From assembly GCA_028583605.1 (NCBI GenBank), contig CM053329.1, forward strand, positions 2,108,001 through 2,172,000: a stretch of DNA of 64,000 nucleotides, read 5' to 3'. The position numbers were made by a program, and so were the translations under genes. Shown in pieces: positions 1-12,898 of this stretch; position 1 is the first letter of the stretch, and each line of letters begins with the position of its first letter. The notes beneath the pieces are model-generated. The model saw only the letters and a list, made by a program, of their open reading frames with translations. It had not been told where the DNA came from and searched no databases. The DNA is from Dastarcus helophoroides (lineage: Eukaryota > Arthropoda > Insecta > Coleoptera > Bothrideridae).

Positions 1-2540
1 GGTTCTCGTACGAAAAACAGTGCTTGCACTGTTACTTAAATGACAGTGCCGGAGCTAAAAGCAGAATAGTAATTATTACATTTTAGGAAGGTAGACGAAG
101 GGACACTACATGAAAGGTTATCATGTTCACGTTATCGCGAATAATAAAATCCATTGGGTCTGGTGCAACTATCGTCGGGTTAAGAGCACAGAGTACTACC
201 TAAGAGATCGACAACCTTATGAATGGTTCTGCTAAGCCTTTAGTCCACCCATCCTTGTTAAAAATAGTTAAAGTCAATAATTAAGGAAATGTGACACTAA
301 GACATGTATGATTATATGTGCATGTGCATTTGGATGCGGTTGATTATACATGAAGTGATTATTTTAGTATATAAGGGTTAATTTCAGGATTAAGTGTTAG
401 TATCTCTCTGACGATAGTAGCCTGGTTATCGAAACGCATTAGAGCAACTGTTGTTACATTTTTAAATTTTCTTGGTTTCAGGCGGCAAGATTTGTGAATC
501 AATATGTCTGAAATACCAGGTGCTCATTTTTCTGTCCTCATCATTGGAATGTTGTTTATTCGAAGAACTGGGATTTTAGTTAAATTAGGTCAGAGTATCG
601 TATTTTAATGCTGAACTGTATATAAAAAAAATTAATTTAAAATTGATACTAAACTAAAAAAGATAATTTTTTCCTCGGAAATAGTCCATATGCGTCCATT
701 TAATATACACTTTTTTATGGAGAATTTAAAAATTCAATTTATTTTTATGGTGTCATTTCCTAACTTTCATTACAAATGCAAAACATTTCATACTTCTTCA
801 GATGGGAAAAAATTGCTTTCTAGTAGAATTTATAAACAATTCCCAAAGTGCCAAGGTGTGGGATATTCAAGGAAGGTTTAACAAAAACAGTGAGGGGGAA
901 ATTAAATCTTTATAATCTTATTCTTATGATCAGCTTAGTAAAACAAATCTTATCTTATAAAATATGGGTGCAATCAAAAAATTCTTTACAAATCTGTAAA
1001 AATTTAATATGACATCAATAAGTCGTGGTGTGGATATTGACCAAAGAAATAAATCAAATTTTACAGCACTGTTAAATTATTCATAAGAAATTGCTGTGAT
1101 ATTGTATTCATTAAAGACCTGTAGTATGGATAACTTTCAAAAAAAAAAACATAGTTCTTCCAATAAGCGAGGGACATCCCAAATGCACATAAAATATCAG
1201 TCGTTGTCATTTCAACAATTCACAACTGAAGAAAATTGGAGAAATCAAGTATATTTCTTTTTACGCCAAATCCACTAGCAAAGGATAAACTTTGTAGACG
1301 GAATAGACGTCAGCAACGCAGGTTGATGTAGATGACGATTACTTCCTCGTTAAATGTATAAAGTTGTATTGTTAGGGACAAATCTTGCTTGGCAACAAAT
1401 TCTCAAATTAGAAGCGATAACAAATGAATCATCATATTTCCCACTGACAAGCTTTTTTACATCTTTGACTGCTGCGAGACAAGTACTTACTATTCATCTA
1501 AGCTTGAGTATTTGAAGTGCCATCATCAGTTAGATTAATTCTTCTTCTCTGAATATAATTCAAAAGAGCCACTGTTTCTCTTGAGCTCAAAAATCAGAGA
1601 TGAGAACCATATACTTTAGTAGTGGAGTAGACTGGGCGTTATTAAAAGTAGTTTATACAATCGACGTGAAGTATTTTTTCGTAGGAAGAAAGAAAATAAA
1701 GATTTCGTGATGCAAATCTAGTAATCATGAGCACATAATTTTATTCTAAGAAAAATCATACTCCTAGTCCAAACTCTTAAATCACAGGAAGAAATCATCA
1801 TCTTTGATATTTTGAAATTAAAAAATTGAAAAGTATGTTTAAAAGATAAATGTTAGAATATATAAAGGACACCGAGGAAACTCCTTCCATAATATCTTGG
1901 TGTCTTAGAAAAAACTGAATTGACAATTGACAAAAATTTGATCTTATATTGCCAAGATAAGACTGATACCACACATTGTCAAAGGCATTCGAGATATTTA
2001 ATTCCACGACGAGTTTTCCATGTTATGTTTCCAGACATATAGGTTACGGTTACCTATGCCACCACATATTCGCTTTTCCATTTTCAACAACACTTTCTTC
2101 TTAAAAAACATAGACCCTCTGCTTGGGACAGGAATCAGTTGAGGGACAGTGCATGCTGCTGAGGCTAAATACCAAGACCAATATAATGCCTATGTCATAC
2201 ATAGACTTGCCCCAAAGAACATACTGTGGCATTTAGGTTTCATCCAGAGCAGAACGATTATTCATAATAATAATAGCTTTAATCGATAGATATAGACAGA
2301 AGCTATTCTCAACAACTGGTAACTTTAATTTATTCAAGAACAACGTTCGCAGATAATCAGAGACAATGCAGTTTTCTAAAAATCTCGGCACAATGAGGAT
2401 CTCCATGTCTAGAAACTCATTTTTTTAGTCTCTCTTTTTAGTCCCGATCGAGAATTTTCCGTGAGTGTAAAATTTGTAATTATACTGTACCTAAAATTTT
2501 GTACGCATATTATGCCAGTAGAGTATTTAGATCTCCAGCT
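1..2540. other. AT-rich non-coding stretch
   Basis: I see no gene here. The short open frames (for example near 690-881 and 1798-2007) have no recognisable motif, low-complexity composition and no splice context. The only structured item is the hammerhead-like repeat at about 404-500. By position the stretch is probably intron or upstream sequence of the esterase gene, whose last exons begin at 5053 on the same strand; that is inference. Confidence 0.5.
404..444 (+). ncRNA. hammerhead-like motif, dispersed copy 1
   Basis: The motif has a CTGACGA core at 408-414 and GAAA at 431-434. CTCT at 404-407 can pair with AGAG at 441-444 as stem I. Stem II is weak (GATAG/TTATC in the better copies) and one extra nucleotide follows the core. 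Stem III (ACG/CGT in copy 3) is broken here by an A. The sequence downstream to about 500 matches the sequence downstream of the copy at 27148, so this is an interspersed repeat. Core order and stem I support a hammerhead relic; activity is doubtful. Confidence 0.4.
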
Positions 2541-2589
2541 AGAGGCGGCTTCGGCTTAGGGGCGGCACTCTCAGAGCGTTCGTTCGAAA

Positions 2590-4480
2590 ATGAATGATTA
2601 ATAATTGAATTTAAAAAAGTCTTTAATTTAACAGGCTTTTTTTAACGTACCAAAAAGTATAAAATAATTACAATTTCTTCTACTTTCATACAGATTTTTT
2701 ACCCCATATAGACTCCTAAGCCCACAGGGATGATCCTGAAATTTTGTGATTTATGAACTTTTAATAGCTATGAAAATACTGATAAGATTTAGGACAAAGA
2801 ACGGAAGCGCAGTAAAATTGTTAAGCAAACATTTATGCATCAATTATTAACTATTGAGACGCCCCTGTGCGGTTTTAAACAGCCAAAACCGGCACACAAA
2901 AATCAACTTCAAAATTTAGATTTTTAAAAAGAACTTCAAATTTTCAGGTTAAAATGGCCACCACATTTTTCACGAAAACCTTAAGCTAAAAATGTTGACT
3001 CTTTAAACTCCAATTTTGGGAAAAAAGTTAAACTTTGATTTGAAATTAAAATTTCTATTCTGCTTAAATATTGTTTTTAATTGTTTTTTAATTAGTGTTT
3101 TCGCTCAAAATATTCGATTTCTCAGACTTCTCTACAAATATTTTAACTGAAATCTCCAAATATTAATTTTAGACCTGCAGTTCCTGCTTCTTTTTCAAGT
3201 CATGAAAGAATTTTTTCTTAAAATTTTAAGTTTATTTCGCAAGCTTCGCGATATTTTAACAGAAAGTACAAAATTCCAGTCCAGACTCAAAATTTGTACT
3301 TTTTTCTTAAAATTTTGATTTTGCAGCTAAAATTTGTGTTGAATCTCAAAAAATTTCTATTGTGAAATTTCGTCTTTAATTTCGAAATATGGGCTTTAAC
3401 TCAGCATTTTTGACTTTTTTGCATAGTTTATGCTAAAAAGTTTAAGTTTGAAATTTTGATTTTTTCTTTAAATTTCAACTTTTAATTTCAAAATTTGTCT
3501 TTACAACCTTTTCTTTTTTTCAAAAAACCTTAAGATATTGGTTTTTAAGTCTAAAATATAGGACGATGGTGAGAAATGTCATGTTTAATGTGGTGAGAAA
3601 AAATTAACATTTAAAAAAATACTCAAAATTTATACCTACTTGTTTCAAAATTGTATGAGCGTTTAAAACTAAAAATTAAAAATTATTGGAATTTTTAAAA
3701 GTGTAAGTTTGAAAAAAAAACGGCTAAAGTTCGAAAAAAAAAGTTCAACGTTCGAATTTTAACACAACATTTAAAAAGTCAAACTTCAGCGATTGAAATC
3801 GAAATATTTGGGAAGAGTCCAAGTTTCGCTTTTAAAGTTGAAATTTAAAAATAAAATTACGTAAAAAACTTCGAAATATAAAAATTAGGTTCAAAATGAT
3901 GAGAAGAACGTAAAAATTTTGATTTTAGAGTTTAGATTTTGAAAAGAATGTCATAATTTCTAATTACAACTAGAAATGTTGAAATAAAAATGGAGGAAAC
4001 ATTTTTTCCTTAATAATAAATTGGTGTTTATACTTGGAACTCTGACAAATTAAAATAATCTAAAATTTCTGAAAATTTTAACTTAAAATGAAAATTTTAG
4101 AAAAAAACTGTACAAATTTCGAGCCCTTAGGAATTTTGGGAGAAGTAGGAATTTCGAAAAAAATACAAATATTAACAAAGGTTGAAATTTTCAATTGAAA
4201 CTCGAAATTTTTGAAAAAGTCAAAATGTTATAAGTAAATTCAGTTTATTCAAAAAATATTTAATAATTTTAGTTCAAAGTTTATTTTTGGAAAATGAAAA
4301 GACCAAAATTCCTAGTTGAAACTTGAGATTTTATTTAAAGAAATTAAAATTATAAAATACCACAGAAATTTGATATCAAATAGCATTCTTTAAAAAAAGT
4401 AGAAATTTTGAAAAAAATTTTAAGGAAAGAGTGATAGTTGTGGTTTCAAATAGGTAATTTTGATAAAATTCAAATTTAAA
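2590..4480. repeat. degenerate AT-rich repeat block (AAATTTTGAA type)
   Basis: About 1.9 kb of loosely repeating AAATTTTGA/TCAAAATTT words with runs of A, without open frames. The same texture fills 29390-30720, the hAT element at 60266-62438, and the last bases of the window (from 63640). I could not find terminal repeats or a target duplication here, though GC-richer sequence with GGCGGC words precedes it at about 2535-2580. It may be the decayed interior of a hAT-type element like the one at 60266; that is inference. Confidence 0.5.
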
Positions 4481-4820
4481 GAAAAATATTTGATTTACAC
4501 AAGGAATTTTGAGAATTTGGAGAAACATCTATTTTTTATTCTATTTAATTTTACGACAAATAGCGAACACGGAACAATTCTTTTGAAGCCCCGAAAAGAA
4601 AGGAGGGGCCACAGCGAATAACGTGGCCTATACTTAAAAAATGTAAATTCTGTACTGGATGGCATATTAAGAACCATTGCCACATTTTTAACAGTCTCGA
4701 CATTATGTATAATTTCTGGCTGTTGATAATTAATTGAGATAACTTTAATGGCATCCCAAAAACTACTTTAAAAAATTTTTCCGGGTTTTGTCTGTAAGGA
4801 CTATCACTTCTCCGTTTTCC

Positions 4821-4841
4821 CTTTATTTATTTATTTATTTT
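4821..4841. repeat. (TTTA)n microsatellite
   Basis: Five tandem TTTA/TTAT units. Simple sequence with no gene context. Confidence 0.8.
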
Positions 4842-5052
4842 TTCGTTAAATTTTCTCAATGAACATAGGCTTTGACTTGAACATTTACCAATTTTAAAAG
4901 CTTTATCAAAATCACGTTTAGGTTTTATTTTGTTTTAGCATACCGTGATAACGTATCTTTTGCAGATTTATTTTAATGTTATTCATTTTAATTTTTTTAT
5001 AATGAACATTACGTCGTTTCAAAGCTACTCATACTATTTTCATTTACTTTAG

Positions 5053-5470
5053 GTAGCACGGATACAGTTGAACACACTGAAGAAATGCAGTATCTTTGGA
5101 GATGCACTTACTCAGATTTTGATAACACAGACCTAAGCAAGTTTCCAGAAAAAGACGTGTTAACTCATGAACGCTTAATTACTTTGTGGACAAACTTCGC
5201 TAAGTACTTGTAAGTTATCAACGAATATTAAGTGGCATTAGCATTCCATCTTCCTTAATTGATTATTTTTTCAGAAATCCAACCCCTGAAGAAACTGTTC
5301 TATTCCAAAATGTTACCTGGCCAACCGTTACTTTCGGATCTGGAGGAAACATAACCTACTTGGACATTGGTGAAGATTTGACAGTGAGAACTGGGCCCAA
5401 GCAGGATACTTATTTTACATGGGTACAACTATATGACACTTATGGGATACCTCCATTTGATTCCTACTAA
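5053..5470 (+). CDS. carboxylesterase (juvenile-hormone-esterase-like), last two exons
   Basis: These are the C-terminal 116 or so residues of an alpha/beta-hydrolase of the type-B carboxylesterase family, which hydrolyses ester bonds with a Ser-Glu/Asp-His triad. Exon 5053-5209 (after an AG at 5051-5052, donor GTAAGT at 5210) encodes VEHTEEMQYLW, where the His matches the catalytic His of the family GxxHxxEL motif. It continues with LITLWTNFAKY, the typical helix after it. Exon 5275-5470 (acceptor TTTTTTCAG) joins in phase, reads NPTPEE and then WP...YLDIGEDL, and stops at TAA 5468-5470. The intron is 65 bp. The nucleophile Ser exon and N-terminus are not in the window, or are too far upstream for me to recognise. 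No frameshift is seen. Family assignment is confident; a specific substrate such as juvenile hormone is not shown. Confidence 0.88.
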
Positions 5471-5535
5471 CGCATTTTATTGTATCAAAAAAAAAAAATT
5501 GTAATAGTGAACAAATTTTATGTAATTTCTATAAT

Positions 5536-5541
5536 AATAAA
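5536..5541 (+). promoter_or_regulatory. poly(A) signal of the esterase gene
   Basis: AATAAA, 66 bases after the esterase stop codon, in an AT-rich 3' UTR. Confidence 0.6.
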
Positions 5542-5792
5542 TTATTATTGACTAGCTAAGTTGATCTTTGTAATGAGAAAGTAAATGATTCTTTACCTAA
5601 GTTCTTTTACTAAATAGACTAAAAACATAGACAGTTTCGATCTTTATTTGTTGTAATCTTTTGAAATAAGTATTTATAATTTCAGTTTAAAAAATATTTA
5701 ATTAACCCAGCAAATATTTCTGCAATGGTCCAGCATTCGCCCTGCACTGGCTAGCGGCACAGCGGTACTGGTTCAGCGCTGGCAACCTGTGC

Positions 5793-5907
5793 AGGTTCAG
5801 CGCACAAAAGAGAATCATGCGAGTACCGGTTCAGCGCACAAAAGAGAATCATGCGAGTACCGGTTCAGCGCACAAAAGAGAATCATGCGAGTACCGGTTC
5901 AGCGCAC
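5793..5907. repeat. 34-bp tandem repeat, about 3.3 copies
   Basis: The unit starts CGGTTCAGCGCAC and includes AAAAGAGAATCATGCGAG. Units start at 5793 (one base different), 5827, 5861 and 5895, the last incomplete. The copies are identical, so the expansion is recent compared with the decayed surroundings. Confidence 0.9.
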
Positions 5908-6264
5908 TTTTTCCAGAACTGAATAAGTACTAGCTACCAGTACTTAGTCTGCACTAGAAAGTTAGTGATGTCTGAACAAGTGCTGCGCCGATGCAGTTTT
6001 ATGGCGCCGATTATTACATACCTTTTGAACAACAAGAAGATTCATAGCATTAGGAGATGAACATCGGCGGCCAGTACTGATATAGTGAAGGGTTGCGGCG
6101 CTGAACAAGCGCCGTCCAGCTGAAATTATATAGGGCAACTTTAGTTTCAAAATCACACGCAGTGGTGAACCTTTTTAAACATATATGTATGATATAATTA
6201 TAAAATACAAATTACAAGACTTACAGTTATCGTACAAATAAATTCATGTAAGTATTCACTGTGT

Positions 6265-7370
6265 CTAAGATAATGAAGGCCAGTATGGGCATCTCGAAAA
6301 CGACAAGAGATAGAGATTAGGTTGGTTGAATATGATATAAAAATTACTGAAAAAAAATATGAAAGTATTAAAAATTGTAATTAAAAAATCCCGAAAATAC
6401 AATAATGCATAGATTTACTTACTTACTAATACAATTTCACTGGGCATCTCTCTTTTCAGTAAGAATGTCCTAATGGGTTTACTCCTAATTACGGTTGGGG
6501 CTTATTTCCAGAAGATGCGTTAGGTATTGATTTACCAATATTACGACTTAGTTGACAGTAGAAAATATACGAAAATGTAAAATAAAATATATTTTTTGCA
6601 CGATCCTTATATAATAAGCGATTTTACTCCCTCAAAGGCGACAGTAAAGTGAGTCTTTTACTCCCTAGAGCAAAAAAGCGCAGTCAACTCAGTTCATGGA
6701 TATTTTATTATAACCACTACTAATACTAAACAAAAATGGTAATCCTGCATTCAACTAGTAATGAACCATTACAGGTTCGCCAGCTTTTGCCGGTACTGAC
6801 AATCCTGCATTCAACCATTAATAAAGCATTAAAGCATTAATGAATCATTACAGATTGCCAGTACTGGCAATCCTGCATTCAGCCAACACTGGCCAATGCT
6901 CGGCCGTTGTCCAATGTTTGCTGGGAGATAATGCAGCCCAGTATGGGCATCTCGAAAACGACAAGAAATTTAGATTCGGTTGGTTGGATGTGATATAAAA
7001 ATTACTGAAAAAAATATTAATGTATTAAAAATTTTAATTAAAATATTCCGAAAATATAATAATTTTTAGGTTTACTTACTTGTTGGTCAGAGTTGAAATG
7101 GAAATGTGCATCATAGTCTCTCTTGTGTGCATCTTTCTTTTTAGTAATTACGGTTGGGGTTTATTTCCAAGAAGTGACATTGAGTATTGATTTACCAATA
7201 TTACGACTTCGTTGGCAGTTTCATATACCAAAATGTAAAATAAAATATATTTTTTGCACAACCTTATATCATAACCGGGTTTTATGCCCTTAAAAGCGGG
7301 AATAAAGTGAGTCTTTTACTTCCTAGGGCAAAAAAGCGCAATCAACCTAATTCATGAATATGTTATTATA
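6265..7370. repeat. direct duplication of a unit of about 660 bp
   Basis: The word CCAGTATGGGCATCTCGAAA occurs at 6281 and again at 6941. Collinear similarity follows in both: GGTTGGTTG, ATGATATAAAAATTACTG, the TTACGACTT and TTTTGCAC words, and AAAAAAGCGCA. The copies differ by small indels. They lie inside the CCCAGCAAA element and show that part of it was tandemly duplicated. Confidence 0.75.
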
Positions 7371-7481
7371 TTTATTTAATATTAATATTTACATTAATAT
7401 TAGAACTACCACTAATACTAAATAACAATGGCAATCCTACGTTCAACAAGTAACAAAACGTTAATGAACCATTAGAAGTTT

Positions 7482-7745
7482 TCCAGTACTGGCAATCCTG
7501 CTTTCAACCAAGAATGAAGAATTACAGGTTAGCCAGCTTTTGCCCATACTGGCAATCCTGCATTCAACCAGTTATAAACCATTACAGGTTCGCCAGCTGT
7601 TGCCAATACTGGAAATCCTGCATTCTAGCAGTAATCACCCATTACAAATTCGGCAGCTTTTGTCGGTACTGGCAATCCTGCATTCAATCAGTAATAAACC
7701 ATTACAGATTTGGCAGTACTGGCAACTCTGCATTCGGCCAGTAAT
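7482..7745. repeat. 60-bp tandem repeat, about 4 copies
   Basis: The unit is built around TACTGGCAATCCTGCATTC, then ACCATTACAG and a GCCAGCTTTTG word, with a 60-base period. Scattered related copies occur at 6735-6900. Period 60 is divisible by 3, so the array leaves long open frames (for example 7514-7744) that encode a repetitive peptide. I regard these as non-coding. Confidence 0.8.
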
Positions 7746-8229
7746 GGCCGATGCTCAGCTGTTGTCCAATGTTTGCTGGGAAATAAAGGAAATTTTTATT
7801 AAGCTTACATAGTTGCTTCACGTGTTGATATGCTAATTTTACTTTTTACACAAAATAACATGAAAATTTCATTCAAATCACGACACATCTCATTTGAAGT
7901 TCATTGTGGTCATGCGTAACCGTTTTCCAAAATGAATTCAGATGTTGGCTATTATGTATATAATTATATTCGACGTATTCCCGAAGTTAAGAGGAATGAC
8001 CGCCTAGTTTTAAGACCTTATCGCCTTTTTATGTTTTGTTTAGACTAGAACCTGAGGGAGTGCATCTAACGCAACCTAATGATTCTTAGCGTATTTCAAA
8101 TTAATATAATCATATTTCGTAGCTTAACTTTCGTTAGTTATTATTAGTAATAACTAGAGGGCTCACCCCTTATGCGAGCTCAACCAAATGTAAGTGCTGT
8201 GTTCAATAAAGTAAATTATTGTAATTAAA

Positions 8230-10029
8230 CCGGGTGTTTTTTTTTTAGTTGGGAGGTTACCTTTATCTGGAGTACTACTTATTATAAAGGCCAACCAATT
8301 TTGTCGATGGGGCTAATTGGAGCTAAACTATTTTCTAAAAATATTTTCAACTTCCCCCCACTACCGGTTATACCAGAAGTAGACATGAACTTTCTTATTT
8401 TAAATAGCAACCCCCAAATTTTATATTTTATTTAGATTTTACGTAAAAAAATAAGGTGAGTTTATGTATATATGTTTATTGCTACCTTTGAAAGTTTTAA
8501 AGATATTTCAATTTTTCGAAAAAAAATCACAGAAAAGAGGGTTATTTTGACTCTTTGTATCTTTTTTATTATTTGCAGTAAAAACATGAAATTTGGGTTA
8601 AAATGACGAAATATTATAAAGACTATAATAAGGTAATCAGATTTTACATTTATTATACAGGGTGATGGAAATTTTATAATCCTTGCTGTTTCTGTTTTAT
8701 TCAAAAAAACTCTTTTTTTTTTAAATGGGAACTATATGTTTTTTAATCATTTTTGGATTCTTTACATAAAAAGAAGAAAAAAGTTGCATTACTTATTTTT
8801 TAAAATTTTGTGCCGTTACAGGGGTATTTTACATAAATCTCAAAATAGAAAAAATCAAGCATGTCTTTTTTGTTCAAGTAGGAAATTAACGGTAGGCGAT
8901 AATTAATTAATTAATCATATTAAGTAATACGAAAAAAAAAATAATTGATAAAAAATTTACATCAAGAACAACAAGGACGATCTTCTCTTTCAATACATTT
9001 AAAGGCATATTTTAAGATTTCGAATTGAGTAACGTTTTTAAGCACATCCGATTGTTCCTAGCATTATGCTTGTCATGCAGTAGTCGTAAAAAAATCATTA
9101 AAAAATTTCCATTTCGATTTTCATTATAAAATTTAACGCTTACAAATCCTGAGTTCTAATCTAACAGCATAACAGTTAAAGGACGAATTTTCTTGAACAT
9201 TTTGTTGATTTTCATTACTCCAAAAATGAGAAGTCTGTTTAACAAACCATTTTTACGAAACTTACATTCGTGGCTCCCTAAACATTTTTCAATAAGTATT
9301 CTAACAATTAGTCAAAAATTATTCGTCTTGTACGGTTATCTTTTAAATGTTATTTAGAATAAAATTTTTAGGCCTTGTTGTTATGTTTTTTTTTGAACAT
9401 TTTGTTTTCTGCTACCAAGTTGTTACTAGAGGCAAAAAAATATTTTTCTTTTTTATTTTGAATTATATCTCTGTAACGGTGCAGAATTTTAAAAAATTAG
9501 TCATATAACTTTTTTCTTCTTTTTACGTGAAGAATCCAAAAATGATTATAAAACGCATAGTTCCCAAAAACAATAAAGATCATAAAATTTCCATCACCCT
9601 GTGCAATAAATGTAAAACCTGATTACGTTATTATAGTCTCCATAATATTCCATGACTTAAACTCAAATTTTATGTTTTTACTGCCAATAATAAAAAAGAT
9701 ACAAAGAGTTAAAATAACCCTATTTTCTGTCATTTTTTTTTTTTAAAATTGAAATATCTTTAAAACTATCAAAGATAGCAATAAACATGTATACATAAAC
9801 TCACCTTATTTTTCTACGTAAAATCCAAATAAAGTAAAAAATTTGGGGGTTGTTATTTAAAATAAGAAAGTTGATACCTACTTCCGGTATAACCGGAAGT
9901 GGGAGGAAGTTGAAAATATTTTAGGAAGGTAGTTTAGCTCCGATTAGCCCCACCAACAAAATCAGTTTGCCTTTATAATAAGTGATACTTCATATAAAGG
10001 TAACGTCCCAACTAAAAAAAAACACCCGG
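8230..10029. mobile_element. element A1: long-inverted-repeat DNA element
   Basis: The ends are CCGGGTGTTTTTTTT and its inverse ACACCCGG. They are followed inward by arms of several hundred bases: GGGAGGTTACCTTTAT against ATAAAGGTAACGTCCC, then the TTATACCGG...AGTAGACAT region and a GTGAGTTTATGTAT word with its inverse. An inner CAGGGTGATGG/CCATCACCCTG pair is also mirrored. The right flank is TA and the left AA, consistent with an eroded TA target duplication of Tc1/mariner style. There is no transposase. A second copy lies at 22063-23859. Confidence 0.75.
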
Positions 10030-10235
10030 TATGTATTATGATTATGATAATATTCGCATTTCCTCAAACAATTTTCCGCCTTTTTATACGTTTAATTAAA
10101 ATAGAAAATGTTACCGATGACCATAAGAAATTATATTTTGGTTTAGAAGAAAATTAAATTATGATTATACCTCCTTTTTTACCCCTGTAACGTAAATAAC
10201 CAAGAAAAATATTATATTCATTAAATAGACAACAC

Positions 10236-11802
10236 CATGTACAGTGTGTTCCACCGGGAATCGCCGCAATCGATATCTGGCAAAGTACTCATCTAAAACA
10301 TTTAAAAATATAATAACTTAACAGAGACGATAAAACCAACACAACTAAAATATTCGCAAAGTTGTAGTATTTCCAGTTATACCGGAAGTTGACATCAACT
10401 TCGTTATTTTAAATAAGATATCCTATATATTTTTGCATTTTTCAATTTAATTAAATATATTAAGGCCACTTTGAATAACAAACATTGTTCCTAAAATTTA
10501 TAGTTTTTAAGATAATTGGATTTTTATCAAAAATTTGACAGATGCAAGGTTCCACGAAATTCTTCGTATCTTTTTCCAGAAGCTAGACATTTATTTCGTA
10601 TTTAGCATGTAAGTAGAGCACATACGAAGCTATCTTGCACAACTTTCACAAGTTCAAAAATATTATGCTGAGGGTTGAATTCAGGTCTGCATATTTTGGT
10701 AAATTCAAACAGCGATAACTTTGTTATCTCAAATAGAACACCCTATATTTTTTAGCCTATCTTATGTAGATTTTAGTTATCCTTCACCTTATATAAGCTT
10801 TTTAGGGGTTGCTTTTAAAACTTTTAGGAATAATTGCAATTTTTTACTTTTTTTGTCATTTCACATTAAATGAACTCTTATCGGGTCGCATATCAGTGAT
10901 TTATGAGTAGATATAATCTCTATCGACAATTATACTGTTTGAAAACCATTTGTCAAATTATTTATAGTTGATTTTATAGTGTGTGGTGAAGCTAAAATGA
11001 AAACATCCCTGACCATCTGTTTTAGTAATGAGAATTATTTTAAATTGTTTATTATTTTCTGACTATGTAACAGATTAATATAACAAATATGTGATACAGT
11101 GATAAATTTGCTGTTCGATCTCCAATAAAGCCTCAATAAAATCCAATAAAGCGAATGATAGAAAATCTCACCAATTTTGACTCCGTCAAAGAGAAATCAG
11201 ATGGAAGAAAATCTGTTGTTGATAATAAAAATGTCGAAATAGGATTTTCAATTATGTGAACTAGTCATGTCTTAATTTTAGCTTCATCACACACTATGAA
11301 CTACTATAAGTAATTTTACTGATTGTTTCATAATTTAAATGTCGATATCGATTGTTTCTCTTTTTAAAGTATATTTTTTCTACTCTGTCACTGATATGCT
11401 ACTCAGTAAGAATTAAAAAAAAAATGTTAAAATTACAATTACTTCCAAAAGTTATAAAAGAAACTCCGACAATGCTTATATCAGTTAAAAGATAATTTAA
11501 ATCTGCATTAGATAGGTCAAAAAAATATAGAGTGTTCCATTTGAGGTAACAAAGTTATCGCTGTTTGAATTTACTAAAATGAAATCACCACTCGATAAAA
11601 TGTTTTTTGAACTGTAAAAGTTGTGCAAGATAGCTTCGTATGTGTTCTACTTTTATGCCAAATATGAAATAATTATCTAGTTTCTGGAAAAAGATACGAA
11701 GAATTTCGTGGAACCTTGCATCTGTCAAATTTTTTATAAAAATCCAATTATCTTAAAAACTATAAATTTTATGAACAATATTTGTTATTCAAAGTGACGG
11801 TT
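10236..11802. mobile_element. element B1: long-inverted-repeat DNA element, right end truncated
   Basis: It begins around CAGTGTGTTCCACCGGGAATC. Arms of about 400 bases mirror each other: 10480-10900 against 11380-11799, for example AAGATACGAAGAATTTCGTGG near 11690 and its inverse near 10560. The right arm stops at about 11802, where Ty3/gypsy pol sequence begins, so the end was lost at that junction. It shares the CCGGAAGTTGACATCAACTT region with element A. A longer copy, B2, lies at 44488-46690. Confidence 0.65.
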
Positions 11803-12898
11803 AGTCATAAATTATAGGAAACTTAAGGAGAAAACAATTGAAGATAAATACCCGTTACCCCGAATAGACGAAATACTTGATAATTTAGGCCGATGTTAAT
11901 ATTTCACAACGCTAGATTTAGCACAAGGTTTCCATCAGATAGAAATATCCCCAGAAATTATAGAAAAAACAGCATTCACTGTCAATAATGGTCATTATGA
12001 ATACCTCCGCATGCCTTTTGGTCTTAAAAATGCCCCATCCACATTTCAAAGAGCCGTGGATAATATCCTCTGCGAATATTTATACAAATGTTGTTTCGTA
12101 TACATGGACGATGTAGTCATTTTCTCCCGTTTCCTTCAAGAACATTTAGTTCATTTGAAACTCGACAAATCTAAATTCCTGTGTAAGGAAGTTGCATTCT
12201 TAGGTCACGTAATAACCCCGCAAGGTATTAAACTGAACCCTTCACGAATTCAAGCCATTCAAAACTATCCACTCCTGAAAACCGTAAAAGAAATTAAGTC
12301 ATTTCTTGGACTTATTGGTTACTACCGCCGCTTTATTAGAAATTTCGCCAAAATTGTGTCCCCATTTACTAAATGTTTAAAGAAAGGAATCAAAATTGTT
12401 ATAAACTGAATACCTTGAAGATTTTATCCAATGTAAAGATTTATTAACCAACGCCCCAATTTTAGCTTACCCTGATTTTCAAAAAAACTTTCATGTCACA
12501 ACCGATGCAAATAATGTTACCATTGGAGGAGTCCTATCCCAAGATAATCGCCCTATAGCATTTTATTCCCGTACATTAAATACCGCAGAAAAATTACTCC
12601 ACAATCGAACGAGAATTATTAGCCATAGTCGAGACCACAAAACATTTTCGCCCCTACATCTACGGAAGAAACTTCATTATTGAAGCTGATCACAAACCGC
12701 TAGTATGGTTATTTTGCCTCAAAGATCCCAATTCATGTCTAACTAAATGGCGCCTCCGTCTCGAAGAATTTGATTATACGGTACATTACAAAAAAGGCAA
12801 AGAAAATACAGTAGCTGACGCTTTATCCCGCATTGAAATAAATGCGATAGAAACAACCTCATTTTCTGATGATGATAATTTAGATTTACTTTCCATAT
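11803..12898 (+). pseudogene. Ty3/gypsy reverse transcriptase and RNase H, broken
   Basis: The RT starts in mid-domain with [12 protein letters not shown], then has an in-frame stop at about 11895 before [15 protein letters not shown]. The part from 12011 reads [19 protein letters not shown], then [11 protein letters not shown]. The two catalytic Asp are present, with Met in the second position of the YxDD box. About 15-20 residues seem missing after it. [11 protein letters not shown] and [12 protein letters not shown] follow. RNase H continues after a frame change at about 12409 with TTDANNVTIGGVLSQ. It shifts frame again near 12600 to read EADHKPLVWLF and VADALSRIE. Three or more lesions make it nonfunctional. 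Confidence 0.9.

Larger units (their letters stand above)
5706..7780. mobile_element. unclassified DNA element with CCCAGCAAA terminal inverted repeats
   Basis: The left end starts CCCAGCAAATATT and the right end finishes AATGTTTGCTGGG, its inverted counterpart. The words beside the ends (GCATTCGCC, GGCCGATGC) also correspond. A third copy of the terminus lies inside, at about 6880-6931, which suggests duplication or nested elements. The interior is noncoding and built of tandem and direct repeats (separate entries). Flanking duplications are not clear (ATTAA against AAATAA). No transposase is present, so it would depend on one supplied from elsewhere. I do not assign a superfamily. Confidence 0.55.

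Noticed and set aside
5760..5910. CRISPR-like array (34-bp units)
   Set aside because: The units are contiguous with no variable spacers; a simple tandem repeat in a eukaryotic genome.
7514..7812. Two overlapping open frames with repeated peptide units
   Set aside because: They come from the 60-bp tandem repeat, whose period keeps frames open; no start context, splice sites or family motif.
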